From positions 186,001 to 250,000 of the forward strand of contig NZ_PIZU01000002.1 of the NCBI RefSeq assembly GCF_002838065.1: DNA of 64,000 nucleotides, written 5' to 3'. Below, piece by piece: positions 43,582-53,701 of the stretch. The DNA is from Mycobacterium hubeiense. GTDB taxonomy: Bacteria > Actinomycetota > Actinomycetes > Mycobacteriales > Mycobacteriaceae. The position numbers were made by a program, and so were the translations under genes. Under the pieces are notes generated by a model. It was not told the origin of the DNA. It worked only from the letters and a program-made list of their open reading frames with translations, and did not search any database. How positions within the stretch are numbered: position 1 is the stretch's first letter; each line of letters starts with the position of its first letter.

Positions 43582-46133
43582 TTCGCCTCCTGAAGCGGTC
43601 GTACCTTGGGCATGCCGATCGGCACCGGAACTCTGCGGCCGGCGCGTTCGGTGAACGTCACGGTCGGGTCATCGACATCGGGAGCGTTGACGAACGAGAC
43701 GAACCGCGCCAGCTTGTTCGGATCGTCGAGCACGCCCTTCCATTCGCACGAGTAACCGGCGACGTGGCGTTCGATGGCCTCTTCGAACTCGGCGGCCAGG
43801 CCGAGCGAGTCGTTGCACACCACGTCGCGCAAGTGCTCCAGGCCGCCCTCCATCGCCTCCAGCCACGGCGCGGTGCGCTGCAGGCGGTCGGCGGTGCGGA
43901 TGTAGAACATCAGGAACCGGTCGATGTAGCGGATCAGCGTCTCGTCGTCGAGGTCGCTGGCCAGCAGCTGGGCGTGCCGCGGCGACATGCCGCCGTTGCC
44001 GCACACGTAGAGGTTCCAGCCCTGCTCGGTGGCAATGACGCCGACGTCCTTGCTCTGCGCCTCCGCGCATTCACGGGCACACCCCGAGACCGCCATCTTG
44101 ATCTTGTGCGGGGCACGCAGGCCGCGGTAGCGCTTCTCGATGGTGACCGCCATGTCGACGGAATCCTGTTGGCCGTAGCGGCACCACGTGCTGCCGACGC
44201 AGCTCTTCACCGTGCGCAGCGCCTTACCGTAGGCGTGGCCGGATTCCATGCCGCCCTCGACGAGCCGGCGCCAGATCTCCGGCAGCTGATCGACGCGGGC
44301 ACCGAACATGTCGATGCGCTGACCGCCGGTGATCTTGGTGTACAGGTTGAAATCCCTTGCGATCTCTCCGATCAGGATCAGCTGCTCGGGGGTGATCTCC
44401 CCGCCCGGTGACCGCGGCACCACCGAGTAGCTGCCGTTCTTCTGGATGTTGGCCAGGAAGTGGTCGTTGGAGTCCTGCAGCGACGCCATCTCGCCGTCGA
44501 GGATGTGCTCCGAGCTGGTGGACGCCAGGATCGACGCAACCGCGGGTTTGCAGATGTCGCAACCCTTTCCGGTGCCGAAGCGCTCCAGCAGACCCGAGAA
44601 GGTCCGGATCGAGGTGGCGCTGATGATCTCGAACAGCTCGGCACGCGACTGGGAGAAGTGCTCGCACAACGCCTTCGACTGTTCGACGCCCTCGGCTTCC
44701 AGCAGCTGCTTGAGCAGCGGCACGCAGGACCCGCACGACGTGCCGGCTTTGGTGCAGGACTTCAGCCCGGCCACGTCGGTGCAACCGCCCGCGATGGCGT
44801 CGCACAGGTCGCCCTTGGTCACGTTGTTGCACGAGCAGATCTGGGCGGCTGCCGGCAACGCGCCGACACCGAGTTGCGCTGTGCCGGAATCGCTTCCGGC
44901 CGGGGCAATGAGCGCCAGCGGGTCGCCGGGCAACTCTTCGCCGACCATCGGCCGCAGCACGCCGTAGCTGGAGGCATCACCGACCAGGATGCCGCCGAGC
45001 AGCGTCTTGGCGTCATCGGAGAGCACCAGCTTGGCGTAGGTCTGGTTGACGGCGTCATTGACGACGACCTCGAGGCAGTTCGGGGTGCGGCCCATCGCGT
45101 CGCCGAAGCTCGCCACGTCGACACCCAGCAGTTTGAGCTTGGTCGACAGGTCGGCCTCGGGAAACTCGGCGGCACCGCCGAGCAGCCGGTCCGCGACCAC
45201 CTCGGCGCTGGTGTAGCCGGGACCCACCAAGCCGTAGCAGCGGCCCTCGATGGCGGCCACCTCACCGACCGCGAAGATATTCGGATCGCTTGTGGTGCAC
45301 GACAAGTCGGTGAGCACACCGCCGCGTTCGGCCACCTCGAGGCCGGCTTCGCGGGCCAGCTCGTCGCGCGGACGCACGCCCGCCGCAAAGATCACCAGCC
45401 CGGCCTCAATCGGCGTGCCGTCGCCGAGAATCACGCGCACGGAGGTGCCGCCGTCGGGATGTTCGACGGGCTCGATCGAGTCGGTGCCGACGTCAAGGTG
45501 CACCTCGATGCCGAGCTCGCCGATCATCCGGCCCAGCAGTGCGCCACCGGCCTCGTCGACCTGCTGGTTCATCAGGCGGGGGGCGCGTTCCACGATGTGG
45601 GCTTGTAAGCCGAACTGGCGCAGGGCATTCGCCGCTTCCAGCCCGAGCAGGCCGCCGCCGATGACCACACCGACCTTCGCCCGGCCCGCATCGAGCGTGC
45701 GCTGCACGTCGGCCCGGATGTTGTCGAGGTCGTCCAGCGTGCGGTAGACGTGGCAATTCGGCAGGTCATGGCCGGGCACCGGCGGGACGAATGCATAGGA
45801 GCCGGTGGCCAGCACCAGCGCGTCGTACGCGATGCGCTGACCGTCGGCCGTCTTCACCGTCTTTGCCGCCCGGTCGATTTCGGTGACGCGGCTGCCGAGC
45901 CGGAGGTCGACCAGGTCGTCGCCGTCGTAGTCGTTGCCCGGCAGTGCCAGCTGGGCGCGGTCCCAATGTTCGGTGTAGCCGGTCAGGCCGACGCGGTCAT
46001 ACGCGGCGTCGGCCTCCTCGGCCAACACCGTCACCCGCCACGCACCATCGGCGTCGCGCGATCGCAACGCTTCGGTGAACCGGTGGCCGACCATGCCGTG
46101 CCCGACGACCACGACGTTCCTGACTGATGCCAT
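43578..46133 (-). CDS. nirB: Assimilatory NADH-nitrite reductase large subunit NirB
   Basis: An 851-residue flavo-sirohaem protein. Order: FAD/NADH domain (VVVVGHGMVGHRF, LVLATGSYAF, GVVIGGGLLGLEAANALRQFG), a BFD-like 2Fe-2S domain (ICSCNNVTKGDL, CTKAGTSCGSCVP), then the sulfite/nitrite-reductase part with 4Fe-4S/sirohaem Cys in SCVGSTWCRYG and MAVSGCARECAEAQSKDVG. Six electrons convert nitrite to ammonium. It is transcribed leftwards with nirD; siroheme may be supplied by the chelatase encoded at 41700, and regulation by NnaR/GlnR is expected from M. smegmatis. Confidence 0.94.
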   Translation of the reverse strand: MASVRNVVVVGHGMVGHRFTEALRSRDADGAWRVTVLAEEADAAYDRVGLTGYTEHWDRAQLALPGNDYDGDDLVDLRLGSRVTEIDRAAKTVKTADGQRIAYDALVLATGSYAFVPPVPGHDLPNCHVYRTLDDLDNIRADVQRTLDAGRAKVGVVIGGGLLGLEAANALRQFGLQAHIVERAPRLMNQQVDEAGGALLGRMIGELGIEVHLDVGTDSIEPVEHPDGGTSVRVILGDGTPIEAGLVIFAAGVRPRDELAREAGLEVAERGGVLTDLSCTTSDPNIFAVGEVAAIEGRCYGLVGPGYTSAEVVADRLLGGAAEFPEADLSTKLKLLGVDVASFGDAMGRTPNCLEVVVNDAVNQTYAKLVLSDDAKTLLGGILVGDASSYGVLRPMVGEELPGDPLALIAPAGSDSGTAQLGVGALPAAAQICSCNNVTKGDLCDAIAGGCTDVAGLKSCTKAGTSCGSCVPLLKQLLEAEGVEQSKALCEHFSQSRAELFEIISATSIRTFSGLLERFGTGKGCDICKPAVASILASTSSEHILDGEMASLQDSNDHFLANIQKNGSYSVVPRSPGGEITPEQLILIGEIARDFNLYTKITGGQRIDMFGARVDQLPEIWRRLVEGGMESGHAYGKALRTVKSCVGSTWCRYGQQDSVDMAVTIEKRYRGLRAPHKIKMAVSGCARECAEAQSKDVGVIATEQGWNLYVCGNGGMSPRHAQLLASDLDDETLIRYIDRFLMFYIRTADRLQRTAPWLEAMEGGLEHLRDVVCNDSLGLAAEFEEAIERHVAGYSCEWKGVLDDPNKLARFVSFVNAPDVDDPTVTFTERAGRRVPVPIGMPKVRPLQEAK

Positions 46134-46271
46134 GCGCCGAGGTTAAGCAGCCGATATTGCCGCAATGTCGCCTCGTGTGAACCCGACATCACGGTGTCCT
46201 CACGGCCGCGCCGAGGCAGCTGTGAGCCGCCTTTCACCTCGTAAAAGGCGCCGGGGTAGGGTGCTGCGACG

Positions 46272-46700
46272 ATGCTCACACTCGGGATCGACACCCGGAT
46301 CACCCTGCTCGCGGCGGGGCTCGTCTTCCTGCTCGCGCTGTGTCTCGGCGTGTGGAAGTACCGCCAGATGGCGACGAGCGAGAACCACCTCGCCCACCCG
46401 TATGTGGACATCGCGCACCGCGCGGCGCTGCTGTACTCGTTTGCCACGCTGCTGATCGCGGCGTTTGTCGAACTCAGTGCGTGGCCGACGTGGCTGAACC
46501 TGACTGCGGCGATGGTGCTGGTGTTCTTCTTCGTCTTCGCCATCGCCGACTACATCGTGCACGGCATCCGCCGCGACACCACCAATCAATTCGAAAAGAC
46601 CGATGCCACAACGCATATTGCGATGAGCGCGCTGATCATCGGCGAGATCGGCGGCTTCGCGGTGCTGCTCGCCGGGTTTGTCAAGGGCCAGTTCTTCTAG
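46272..46700 (+). CDS. Membrane protein of unknown function beside nirB
   Basis: A 142-residue protein with four hydrophobic helices (ITLLAAGLVFLLALCLGVWKY, AALLYSFATLLIAAFVELSA, LNLTAAMVLVFFFVFAIADY, MSALIIGEIGGFAVLLAGFV). No motif for catalysis is visible. It is divergent from nirB with 138 bp between the starts, so it may share regulation with nitrite assimilation. Two palindromic repeats follow it. Confidence 0.7.
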   Translation: MLTLGIDTRITLLAAGLVFLLALCLGVWKYRQMATSENHLAHPYVDIAHRAALLYSFATLLIAAFVELSAWPTWLNLTAAMVLVFFFVFAIADYIVHGIRRDTTNQFEKTDATTHIAMSALIIGEIGGFAVLLAGFVKGQFF

Positions 46701-46733
46701 TCTCGTCTTCTAGTCTCGCGGCGCCCGTCTCAC

Positions 46734-46829
46734 CGAGTGTGCGCTCACCGCGGCGAGTGTGAGCAGGCTGCGCGACTGAGCGAGGATCCGCACAGTGGAT
46801 ACACACTGGACGCGGTGACCGCACACTCG
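46734..46829. repeat. Large palindromic intergenic element
   Basis: Left arm 46734-46752 and right arm 46811-46829 are inverted copies (18 of 19 bp), separated by 58 bp that contain further GAGTGTGA/ACACACT-like partial repeats. It stands between convergent genes, together with the 61-bp repeat at 46863. It could be a dispersed mycobacterial intergenic repeat or a bidirectional terminator. Confidence 0.65.
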
Positions 46830-46862
46830 ACCGGCCGGCCAGCGCTGATCGTCTAGAAACTC

Positions 46863-46923
46863 CGCGAGACTGTAGTTGCCGAGACGTTTTTCGAATGGAG
46901 GCCTCGGTAACGACAGTCTCGCG
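46863..46923. repeat. 61-bp palindromic repeat, copy 2 (inverted relative to copy 1)
   Basis: Arms 46863-46883 and 46903-46923 with a 19-bp loop, the same geometry as at 37526. The loop is 15/19 identical to the reverse complement of the other loop, so the two copies lie in opposite orientation. The element ends at the base before the stop codon of the PEP-mutase-family gene. Confidence 0.8.
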
Positions 46924-47682
46924 TTAAACCCAGCGCGCCAGGATCTCGCGGGCCCGCTCGCCGAGAGCGAACTGCAGAAACGGGCCGAAGCTGATGCGGG
47001 CCACGCCCAAGGGCCCGAACGACGCCGGATCGGCGGCTTCGGGCGCCGCGATCGCATTGATCGGCAGCGGCAGTTCAGACGCCAAGCGCCGCAAGGTCTC
47101 CGGATCGTGACGGCCCACCGGATACAGCACGTCCGCACCGGCCCGCGCGCATTCGGTCAGCCGTGCGATCGCCCGCTCGACACGGTCGGCGTCATCGCCG
47201 TCGCGGCGCAGGAACAGATCCGTGCGCGCGTTGATCACGACGTGCACGCCGGCGACGTCGGCCGCCGCCCGCAACGCGCCCACCAGCTCGGCGTGCTCGG
47301 ACGACGACCGCAACCGTCCGCCCTCGCCGTGCACGGTGTCCTCGATGTTCATCCCCACCGCGCCCACACCCAGCAGGCCGTCGATGAGCCGCTTCGGCGC
47401 CTGCTCGTAACCGGATTCGGTGTCCACCGACACCGGCACGTCCACCGCGGCGGTGATCTGCGCGACGCGGGTGAGCAGCTCGTCGAACGTCATGCCCTCG
47501 TTGTCCGGCTTGCCCATCGAATCCGCCACCGGGTGGCTGCCGACGGTCAACGCGGCGAAACCCGCGTCCACGGCCAGCTTTGCTGACCACGCATCCCAGA
47601 CCGTGGGCAGCACGACAGGGTTGCCGGGCTGGTGTAACGCCAGCAGCGTCGTCGCCCTTTCCTGCAGAACCTGCTTGGACAT
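46924..47682 (-). CDS. Isocitrate lyase/PEP mutase superfamily protein
   Basis: A 252-residue single-domain TIM-barrel protein of the PEP-mutase/ICL family. Metal and phosphate contacts are visible: PVSVDTESGYEQAP, GMNIEDTVHGEGG and VVINARTDLFL. The KKCGH-type loop of isocitrate lyase is missing, so it is a small lyase such as oxaloacetate- or 2-methylisocitrate-lyase-like, substrate unknown. The ATG at 47682 follows GGGAGG. The gene ends against a palindromic repeat. Confidence 0.82.
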   Translation of the reverse strand: MSKQVLQERATTLLALHQPGNPVVLPTVWDAWSAKLAVDAGFAALTVGSHPVADSMGKPDNEGMTFDELLTRVAQITAAVDVPVSVDTESGYEQAPKRLIDGLLGVGAVGMNIEDTVHGEGGRLRSSSEHAELVGALRAAADVAGVHVVINARTDLFLRRDGDDADRVERAIARLTECARAGADVLYPVGRHDPETLRRLASELPLPINAIAAPEAADPASFGPLGVARISFGPFLQFALGERAREILARWV

Positions 47683-47794
47683 CGTGCAACCTCCCATTTC
47701 GCGGACGTGATCTGTCTCACTGCTATCTCAGTGCTGTGGCTAGCATCGGGTGTCGTACTGTGATCCCAGACACCCTTCAGCCCAAGGAGGTCGA

Positions 47795-48091
47795 ATGTCC
47801 ACCACAACCGAATTTGCCGAGCTGCACAAGGTTATCGGTGACCTGCGCCGGTGCGTGACGTCGCTGGCATCGCGCTACGGGGACACCTATGCAATGCGCC
47901 GGATTGTCAACGACGCCGAGCGCATCCTCAACGACATCGACCGCCTCGATATCGATGCCGAGGAGCTGGAGCTCTCGCGCGGGGTCACCCGTCACCAGAC
48001 CAGCGGTGAGAAGATCGCGATCCCCGAAACCGAGTATTCCACCGACTTCTGGCAAGACGCCGGCGACGAGGGCCTGGGCGGATTGCGCTAG
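47795..48091 (+). CDS. Conserved small protein, Rv0250c-like, first gene of sdh1 operon
   Basis: A 98-residue acidic, helical protein (YAMRRIVNDAERILNDIDRL) with a conserved end (PETEYSTDFWQDAGDEGLGG). No Cys or membrane segment. The ATG at 47795 follows a textbook AAGGAGG. It is located directly before the succinate dehydrogenase genes, as Rv0250c is in M. tuberculosis, so a role in assembly or control of that complex is plausible but unproven. Confidence 0.8.
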   Translation: MSTTTEFAELHKVIGDLRRCVTSLASRYGDTYAMRRIVNDAERILNDIDRLDIDAEELELSRGVTRHQTSGEKIAIPETEYSTDFWQDAGDEGLGGLR

Positions 48092-48134
48092 GGCCAGCCT
48101 CGTCTGCGACAACTGAACCGCAAGAAAGGGAACC

Positions 48135-48953
48135 GTGAGCGCACCCACCGCTGACCGTCCTGCCACCGGCGTCTTCTCGCCGACCCGGGCTCAAATCCCG
48201 CAGCGCACACTACGCACCGACCGGTGGTGGATGCCCACTCTATGGACCAACCTCGGCCTGGCCGCCTTCGTCATCTACGCCACCATCCGGGCGTTCTGGG
48301 GCAGCGCCTACTGGGTGGCGGACTACCACTACCTGACGCCGTTCTACTCGCCGTGCGTCAGCACCGGCTGCACACCCGAAGCCAGCCACTTCGGCCAGTT
48401 CCTGCCCGATGTGTGGTGGCTGCCGTACGCGGCGCTGTCACTGCCGTTCCTATTAGCCTTCCGCCTCACCTGCTACTACTACCGCAAGGCCTACTACCGC
48501 TCGGTGTGGCAGTCGCCGCCGGGATGCGCTGTGGCCGAGCCTCATTCGACATACACCGGTGAGACGCGCCTGCCGCTGATCATGCAGAACCTGCACCGCT
48601 ACTTCTTCTACGCGGCAGTCATCATCTCGGTGATCAACACCTACGATGCGATCCTCGCCTTCCACTCGCCGTCCGGCTTCGGATTCGGTTTGGGCAACGT
48701 CATTTTGGTGGCCAACGTGATCCTGCTGTGGATCTACACGGTGTCCTGCCACTCCTGCCGGCACGTGGTGGGCGGCCGGCTCAAGCACTTCTCCAAACAC
48801 CCGGTGCGCTACTGGATGTGGACCCAGGTCAGCAAGCTCAACACCCGCCACATGCTGTTCGCGTGGATCACGCTGGGCACCCTGGTGCTCACCGACTTCT
48901 ACATCATGCTTGTCGCGAGTGGCACCATCTCAGACCTGAGATTCATTGGCTAG
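48135..48953 (+). CDS. Succinate dehydrogenase 1 membrane anchor (Rv0249c-like)
   Basis: A 272-residue membrane protein with about five helices and several His that could bind haem or quinone (NLHRYFFYAAVIISVINTYDAI, VSCHSCRHVVGGRLKHF, NTRHMLFAWITLGTLVLTDFY). It anchors SdhA and SdhB and reduces menaquinone. This single long anchor replaces the separate SdhC and SdhD of the other mycobacterial complex. Start GTG 48135; it is in the operon with sdhA and sdhB. Confidence 0.85.
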   Translation: MSAPTADRPATGVFSPTRAQIPQRTLRTDRWWMPTLWTNLGLAAFVIYATIRAFWGSAYWVADYHYLTPFYSPCVSTGCTPEASHFGQFLPDVWWLPYAALSLPFLLAFRLTCYYYRKAYYRSVWQSPPGCAVAEPHSTYTGETRLPLIMQNLHRYFFYAAVIISVINTYDAILAFHSPSGFGFGLGNVILVANVILLWIYTVSCHSCRHVVGGRLKHFSKHPVRYWMWTQVSKLNTRHMLFAWITLGTLVLTDFYIMLVASGTISDLRFIG

Positions 48954-48984
48954 CAAGCTAATTCATTAGTAGTGAGGTTAATAC

Positions 48985-50901
48985 ATGGCTGAACTCGAAC
49001 GGCACGAATACGACGTTGTCGTCATCGGTGCCGGCGGGGCGGGACTGCGCGCGGTCATCGAGGCCCGGGAACGGGGCCTGCGCGTCGCGGTGGTCTGCAA
49101 GTCGCTGTTCGGCAAGGCGCACACCGTGATGGCCGAGGGCGGCTGCGCAGCGTCGATGAAGAACGCCAACCCGAAGGACACCTGGCAGATCCACTTCGCC
49201 GACACGATGCGCGGCGGCAAGTTCCTCAACAACTGGCGGATGGCCGAACTGCACGCGCAGGAAGCCCCCGACCGGGTGTGGGAGCTGGAGACCTACGGCG
49301 CGCTGTTTGACCGCACCAAGGACGGCAGGATCAGCCAGCGCAACTTCGGCGGGCACACCTATCCGCGGCTGGCCCACGTCGGCGACCGCACCGGCCTGGA
49401 GATCATCCGCACCATGCAGCAGAAGATCGTCTCGCTGCAGCAGGAGGACAAGGCCGAACTCGGTGACTACGAGGCCCGCATCAAGGTCTTCCACGAGTGC
49501 ACGATCACCGAGCTGATCAAAGACGATGACAAGATCGCCGGCGCGTTCGGCTACTGGCGCGAGACCGGCAATTTCATCCTGTTCGACGCGCCCGCGGTGG
49601 TCCTCGCGACGGGTGGCATCGGCAAGAGCTTCAAGGTGTCGTCGAACTCCTGGGAGTACACCGGCGACGGGCACGCGCTGGCGCTGCGGGCCGGCTCGAC
49701 GCTGATCAACATGGAGTTCATTCAGTTCCACCCGACGGGCATGGTCTGGCCGCCCAGCGTCAAGGGCATCCTCGTCACCGAGGGCGTGCGCGGCGACGGC
49801 GGCGTGCTGAAGAACTCCGAGGGCAAGCGGTTCATGTTCGACTACATCCCCGAGGTGTTCAAGGGCCAGTACGCCGAAACCGAAGAAGAAGCCGATCAGT
49901 GGCTCAAGGACAACGACTCGGCGCGACGCACCCCTGACCTGCTGCCCCGCGACGAGGTCGCGCGCGCCATCAACGCCGAGGTGAAGGCCGGCCGGGGCAC
50001 CCCGCACGGCGGCGTCTACCTCGACATCGCGTCACGCATGCCCGTCGAGGAGATCAAGCGCCGGCTGCCGTCGATGTACCACCAGTTCATGGAGCTGGCC
50101 GAGGTCGACATCACCAAGGACGACATGGAGGTCGGACCGACCTGCCACTACATCATGGGCGGCATCGAGGTCGACCCGGACACCGGCGCGGCGAAGACGC
50201 CCGGCCTGTTCGCCGCCGGGGAGTGCGCGGGCGGTATGCACGGCTCGAACCGGCTGGGCGGCAACTCGCTCTCCGACCTGCTGGTGTTCGGCCGACGCGC
50301 CGGGCTGGGCGCCGCCGACTACGTGCGGGCGCTTCCGGATCGGCCGAAGGTGCACGAGCATGCGGTCGAGGCGGCCACGCAGATGGCGCTTGCCCCATTC
50401 GACGGACCGGGCGACGGCGTCGAGCCGGAGAACCCGTACACGCTGCAGCTCGACCTGCAGGACACGATGAACGACCTGGTCGGCATCATCCGCAAGGAAG
50501 AGGAGATCCAAGAGGCGCTCGCCAAGCTCGAGGAGCTGCGCCAGCGCTACAAGAACGTCAAGGTCGAGGGCGGGCGGCACTTCAACCCGGGCTGGCACCT
50601 GGCCATCGACATGCGCAACATGCTGCTGGTCAGCGAGTGCGTCGCCAAGGCGGCGCTGACCCGCACCGAGAGCCGTGGCGGGCACACCCGCGACGACTAC
50701 CCGCAGATGGACGCCAACTGGCGCAACAGCCTGCTGGTGTGCCGCGCCGAAGGCGACGATCCGGTGGTGCCCGACGTCAGCATCACCAGGGAGGAGCAGG
50801 TGCCGATGCGACCGGACCTGCTCGAGCTGTTCGACATCGAAGAGCTGAGCAAGTACTACACCGACGCCGAGCTGGCCGACCACCCCGGACGGAGAAAGTA
50901 A
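48985..50901 (+). CDS. sdhA: Succinate dehydrogenase 1 flavoprotein subunit SdhA
   Basis: A 638-residue flavoprotein. FAD-binding (VVVIGAGGAGLRAVIEARE), the conserved HTVMAEGGCAASMKN segment, substrate site (IQFHPTGMVWPP, GVRGDGGVLKN), HYIMGGIEVDPDTG and GSNRLGGNSLSDLLVFGRRAG are all present. It oxidises succinate to fumarate. Sequence and order match the mycobacterial Sdh1 complex (Rv0247c-Rv0249c). Directly followed by sdhB. Confidence 0.95.
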   Translation: MAELERHEYDVVVIGAGGAGLRAVIEARERGLRVAVVCKSLFGKAHTVMAEGGCAASMKNANPKDTWQIHFADTMRGGKFLNNWRMAELHAQEAPDRVWELETYGALFDRTKDGRISQRNFGGHTYPRLAHVGDRTGLEIIRTMQQKIVSLQQEDKAELGDYEARIKVFHECTITELIKDDDKIAGAFGYWRETGNFILFDAPAVVLATGGIGKSFKVSSNSWEYTGDGHALALRAGSTLINMEFIQFHPTGMVWPPSVKGILVTEGVRGDGGVLKNSEGKRFMFDYIPEVFKGQYAETEEEADQWLKDNDSARRTPDLLPRDEVARAINAEVKAGRGTPHGGVYLDIASRMPVEEIKRRLPSMYHQFMELAEVDITKDDMEVGPTCHYIMGGIEVDPDTGAAKTPGLFAAGECAGGMHGSNRLGGNSLSDLLVFGRRAGLGAADYVRALPDRPKVHEHAVEAATQMALAPFDGPGDGVEPENPYTLQLDLQDTMNDLVGIIRKEEEIQEALAKLEELRQRYKNVKVEGGRHFNPGWHLAIDMRNMLLVSECVAKAALTRTESRGGHTRDDYPQMDANWRNSLLVCRAEGDDPVVPDVSITREEQVPMRPDLLELFDIEELSKYYTDAELADHPGRRK

Positions 50902-51651
50902 ATGGCAACCTACAACGCGAACATGCGGGTGTGGCGCGGCGACGAGTCCGGCGGCGGCTTGCAGGATTTCACCGTCGAGGTCAACGAGGGCGAGGTGGTG
51001 CTCGACATCATCCACCGGCTCCAGCAGACTCAGAGCCCCGATCTGGCCGTGCGGTGGAACTGCAAGGCCGGCAAGTGCGGATCGTGTTCGGCGGAGATCA
51101 ACGGGCGGCCGCGACTGCTGTGCATGACGCGGATGTCGACCTTCGATCCGGCCGAAACCGTCACTGTGACGCCGCTGCGCACCTTCCCGGTGATTCGCGA
51201 CCTGGTTACGGATGTGTCGTTCAACTACGAAAAAGCCAGGGAGATCCCGTCGTTCACGCCACCGAAGGATCTGCAGCCCGGCGAGTACCGGATGATGCAG
51301 GAAGACGTCAACCGGTCGCAGGAGTTCCGCAAGTGCATCGAGTGCTTCCTGTGCCAGAACGTCTGCCATGTGGTCCGCGACCATGAGGAGAACAAGAAGG
51401 CCTTCGCCGGTCCGCGCTTCTTGATGCGCATCGCCGAACTCGACATGCATCCGCTGGACACGCTCGATCGCAAGGACATGGCCCAGGACGAGCACGGCCT
51501 GGGCTACTGCAACATCACCAAGTGCTGCACCGAGGTGTGCCCCGAACACATCAAGATCACCGACAATGCGTTGATCCCGATGAAGGAGCGCGTGGCCGAC
51601 CGCAAATACGACCCGGTGGTGTGGCTGGGGAACAAGTTATTCCGGCGCTGA
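50902..51651 (+). CDS. sdhB: Succinate dehydrogenase 1 iron-sulfur subunit SdhB
   Basis: A 249-residue protein with three clusters: 2Fe-2S (CKAGKCGSCSAEINGRPRLLC), 4Fe-4S (CIECFLCQNVC) and the third with CCTEVCPEHIK. It carries electrons from SdhA to the quinone site. The ATG abuts the sdhA stop. A small ORF follows at 51703 and may be the last gene of the operon. Confidence 0.94.
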   Translation: MATYNANMRVWRGDESGGGLQDFTVEVNEGEVVLDIIHRLQQTQSPDLAVRWNCKAGKCGSCSAEINGRPRLLCMTRMSTFDPAETVTVTPLRTFPVIRDLVTDVSFNYEKAREIPSFTPPKDLQPGEYRMMQEDVNRSQEFRKCIECFLCQNVCHVVRDHEENKKAFAGPRFLMRIAELDMHPLDTLDRKDMAQDEHGLGYCNITKCCTEVCPEHIKITDNALIPMKERVADRKYDPVVWLGNKLFRR

Positions 51652-51702
51652 GCGGGGGTACTCTCAGCAGAGAGCGGCCAATCAACGACGAAAGGCAGCC
51701 TA

Positions 51703-51864
51703 ATGCGCATCGGAGAACCCCACAGCGTCAACGACATTCGCACCGCGATCCGGGAGCTGACGGCACGTGCCGAGCTGGCACGCAAAGAAGGACGGCCGGA
51801 CGACGCGGCGGAGATCGAGCAGCGTATCCAGGGTTATCGCGAAGAGCTCAGCGCGCGTCCGTAA
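51703..51864 (+). CDS. Small conserved helical protein, 53 residues
   Basis: A short ORF starting MRIGEPHSVNDIRTAIREL, then heptad-like helices (ARAELARKEGRPDDAAEIEQ), TAA at 51862. A GAAAGGCAG sequence upstream could serve as the ribosome-binding site. It is 51 bp after sdhB and has normal codon use for the region. No function is known; possibly an Sdh1-associated small protein. Confidence 0.65.
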   Translation: MRIGEPHSVNDIRTAIRELTARAELARKEGRPDDAAEIEQRIQGYREELSARP

Positions 51865-51876
51865 CGGCGCACCGGG

Positions 51877-53474
<1,598 letters not shown>

Positions 53475-53600
53475 GCTGAACACCCTATCCGGGCACTCGT
53501 GACCATCGTCACACGCCTCTGGAATCGCAGCTCAACGGCTAATTCGAGGCTCCGGCCAACCACTCGGTTGGTTAGCTGGCAGAAATTGCTCACACTAGCT

Positions 53601-53651
53601 TTGCGTTGAAGTTACCGGACGGTATAGTTAGCCGCAGTTACTGGTGGGTAA
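53601..53651 (+). promoter_or_regulatory. fadE5 promoter with two TTAC-type operators
   Basis: A -35 TTGCGT (53601-53606) and -10 TATAGT (53623-53628) stand 16 bp apart. TTACCGGACGGTAT (53612-53625), a one-base variant of TTAC-N6-GTAA, fills the spacer and overlaps the -10. A perfect TTAC-N6-GTAA (53638-53651, extendable to AGTTAC/GTAACT) lies about at +1, 26 bp further on. The arrangement is typical of a repressed TetR-controlled promoter. Confidence 0.65.
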
Positions 53652-53701
53652 CTTATTCGTAGGTACCCAACCGCAAGTGGCCAGCTCATCGAGGAGGAAA
53701 T

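Noticed and set aside
44460..45608. 382-codon plus-strand frame opposite nirB
   Set aside because: Composition and position show it is the antisense shadow of nirB.
46134..46271. A GlnR box upstream of nirB
   Set aside because: Several AC pairs exist, but none has the AC-N9-AC or gTnAC-N6-GaAAC arrangement convincingly.
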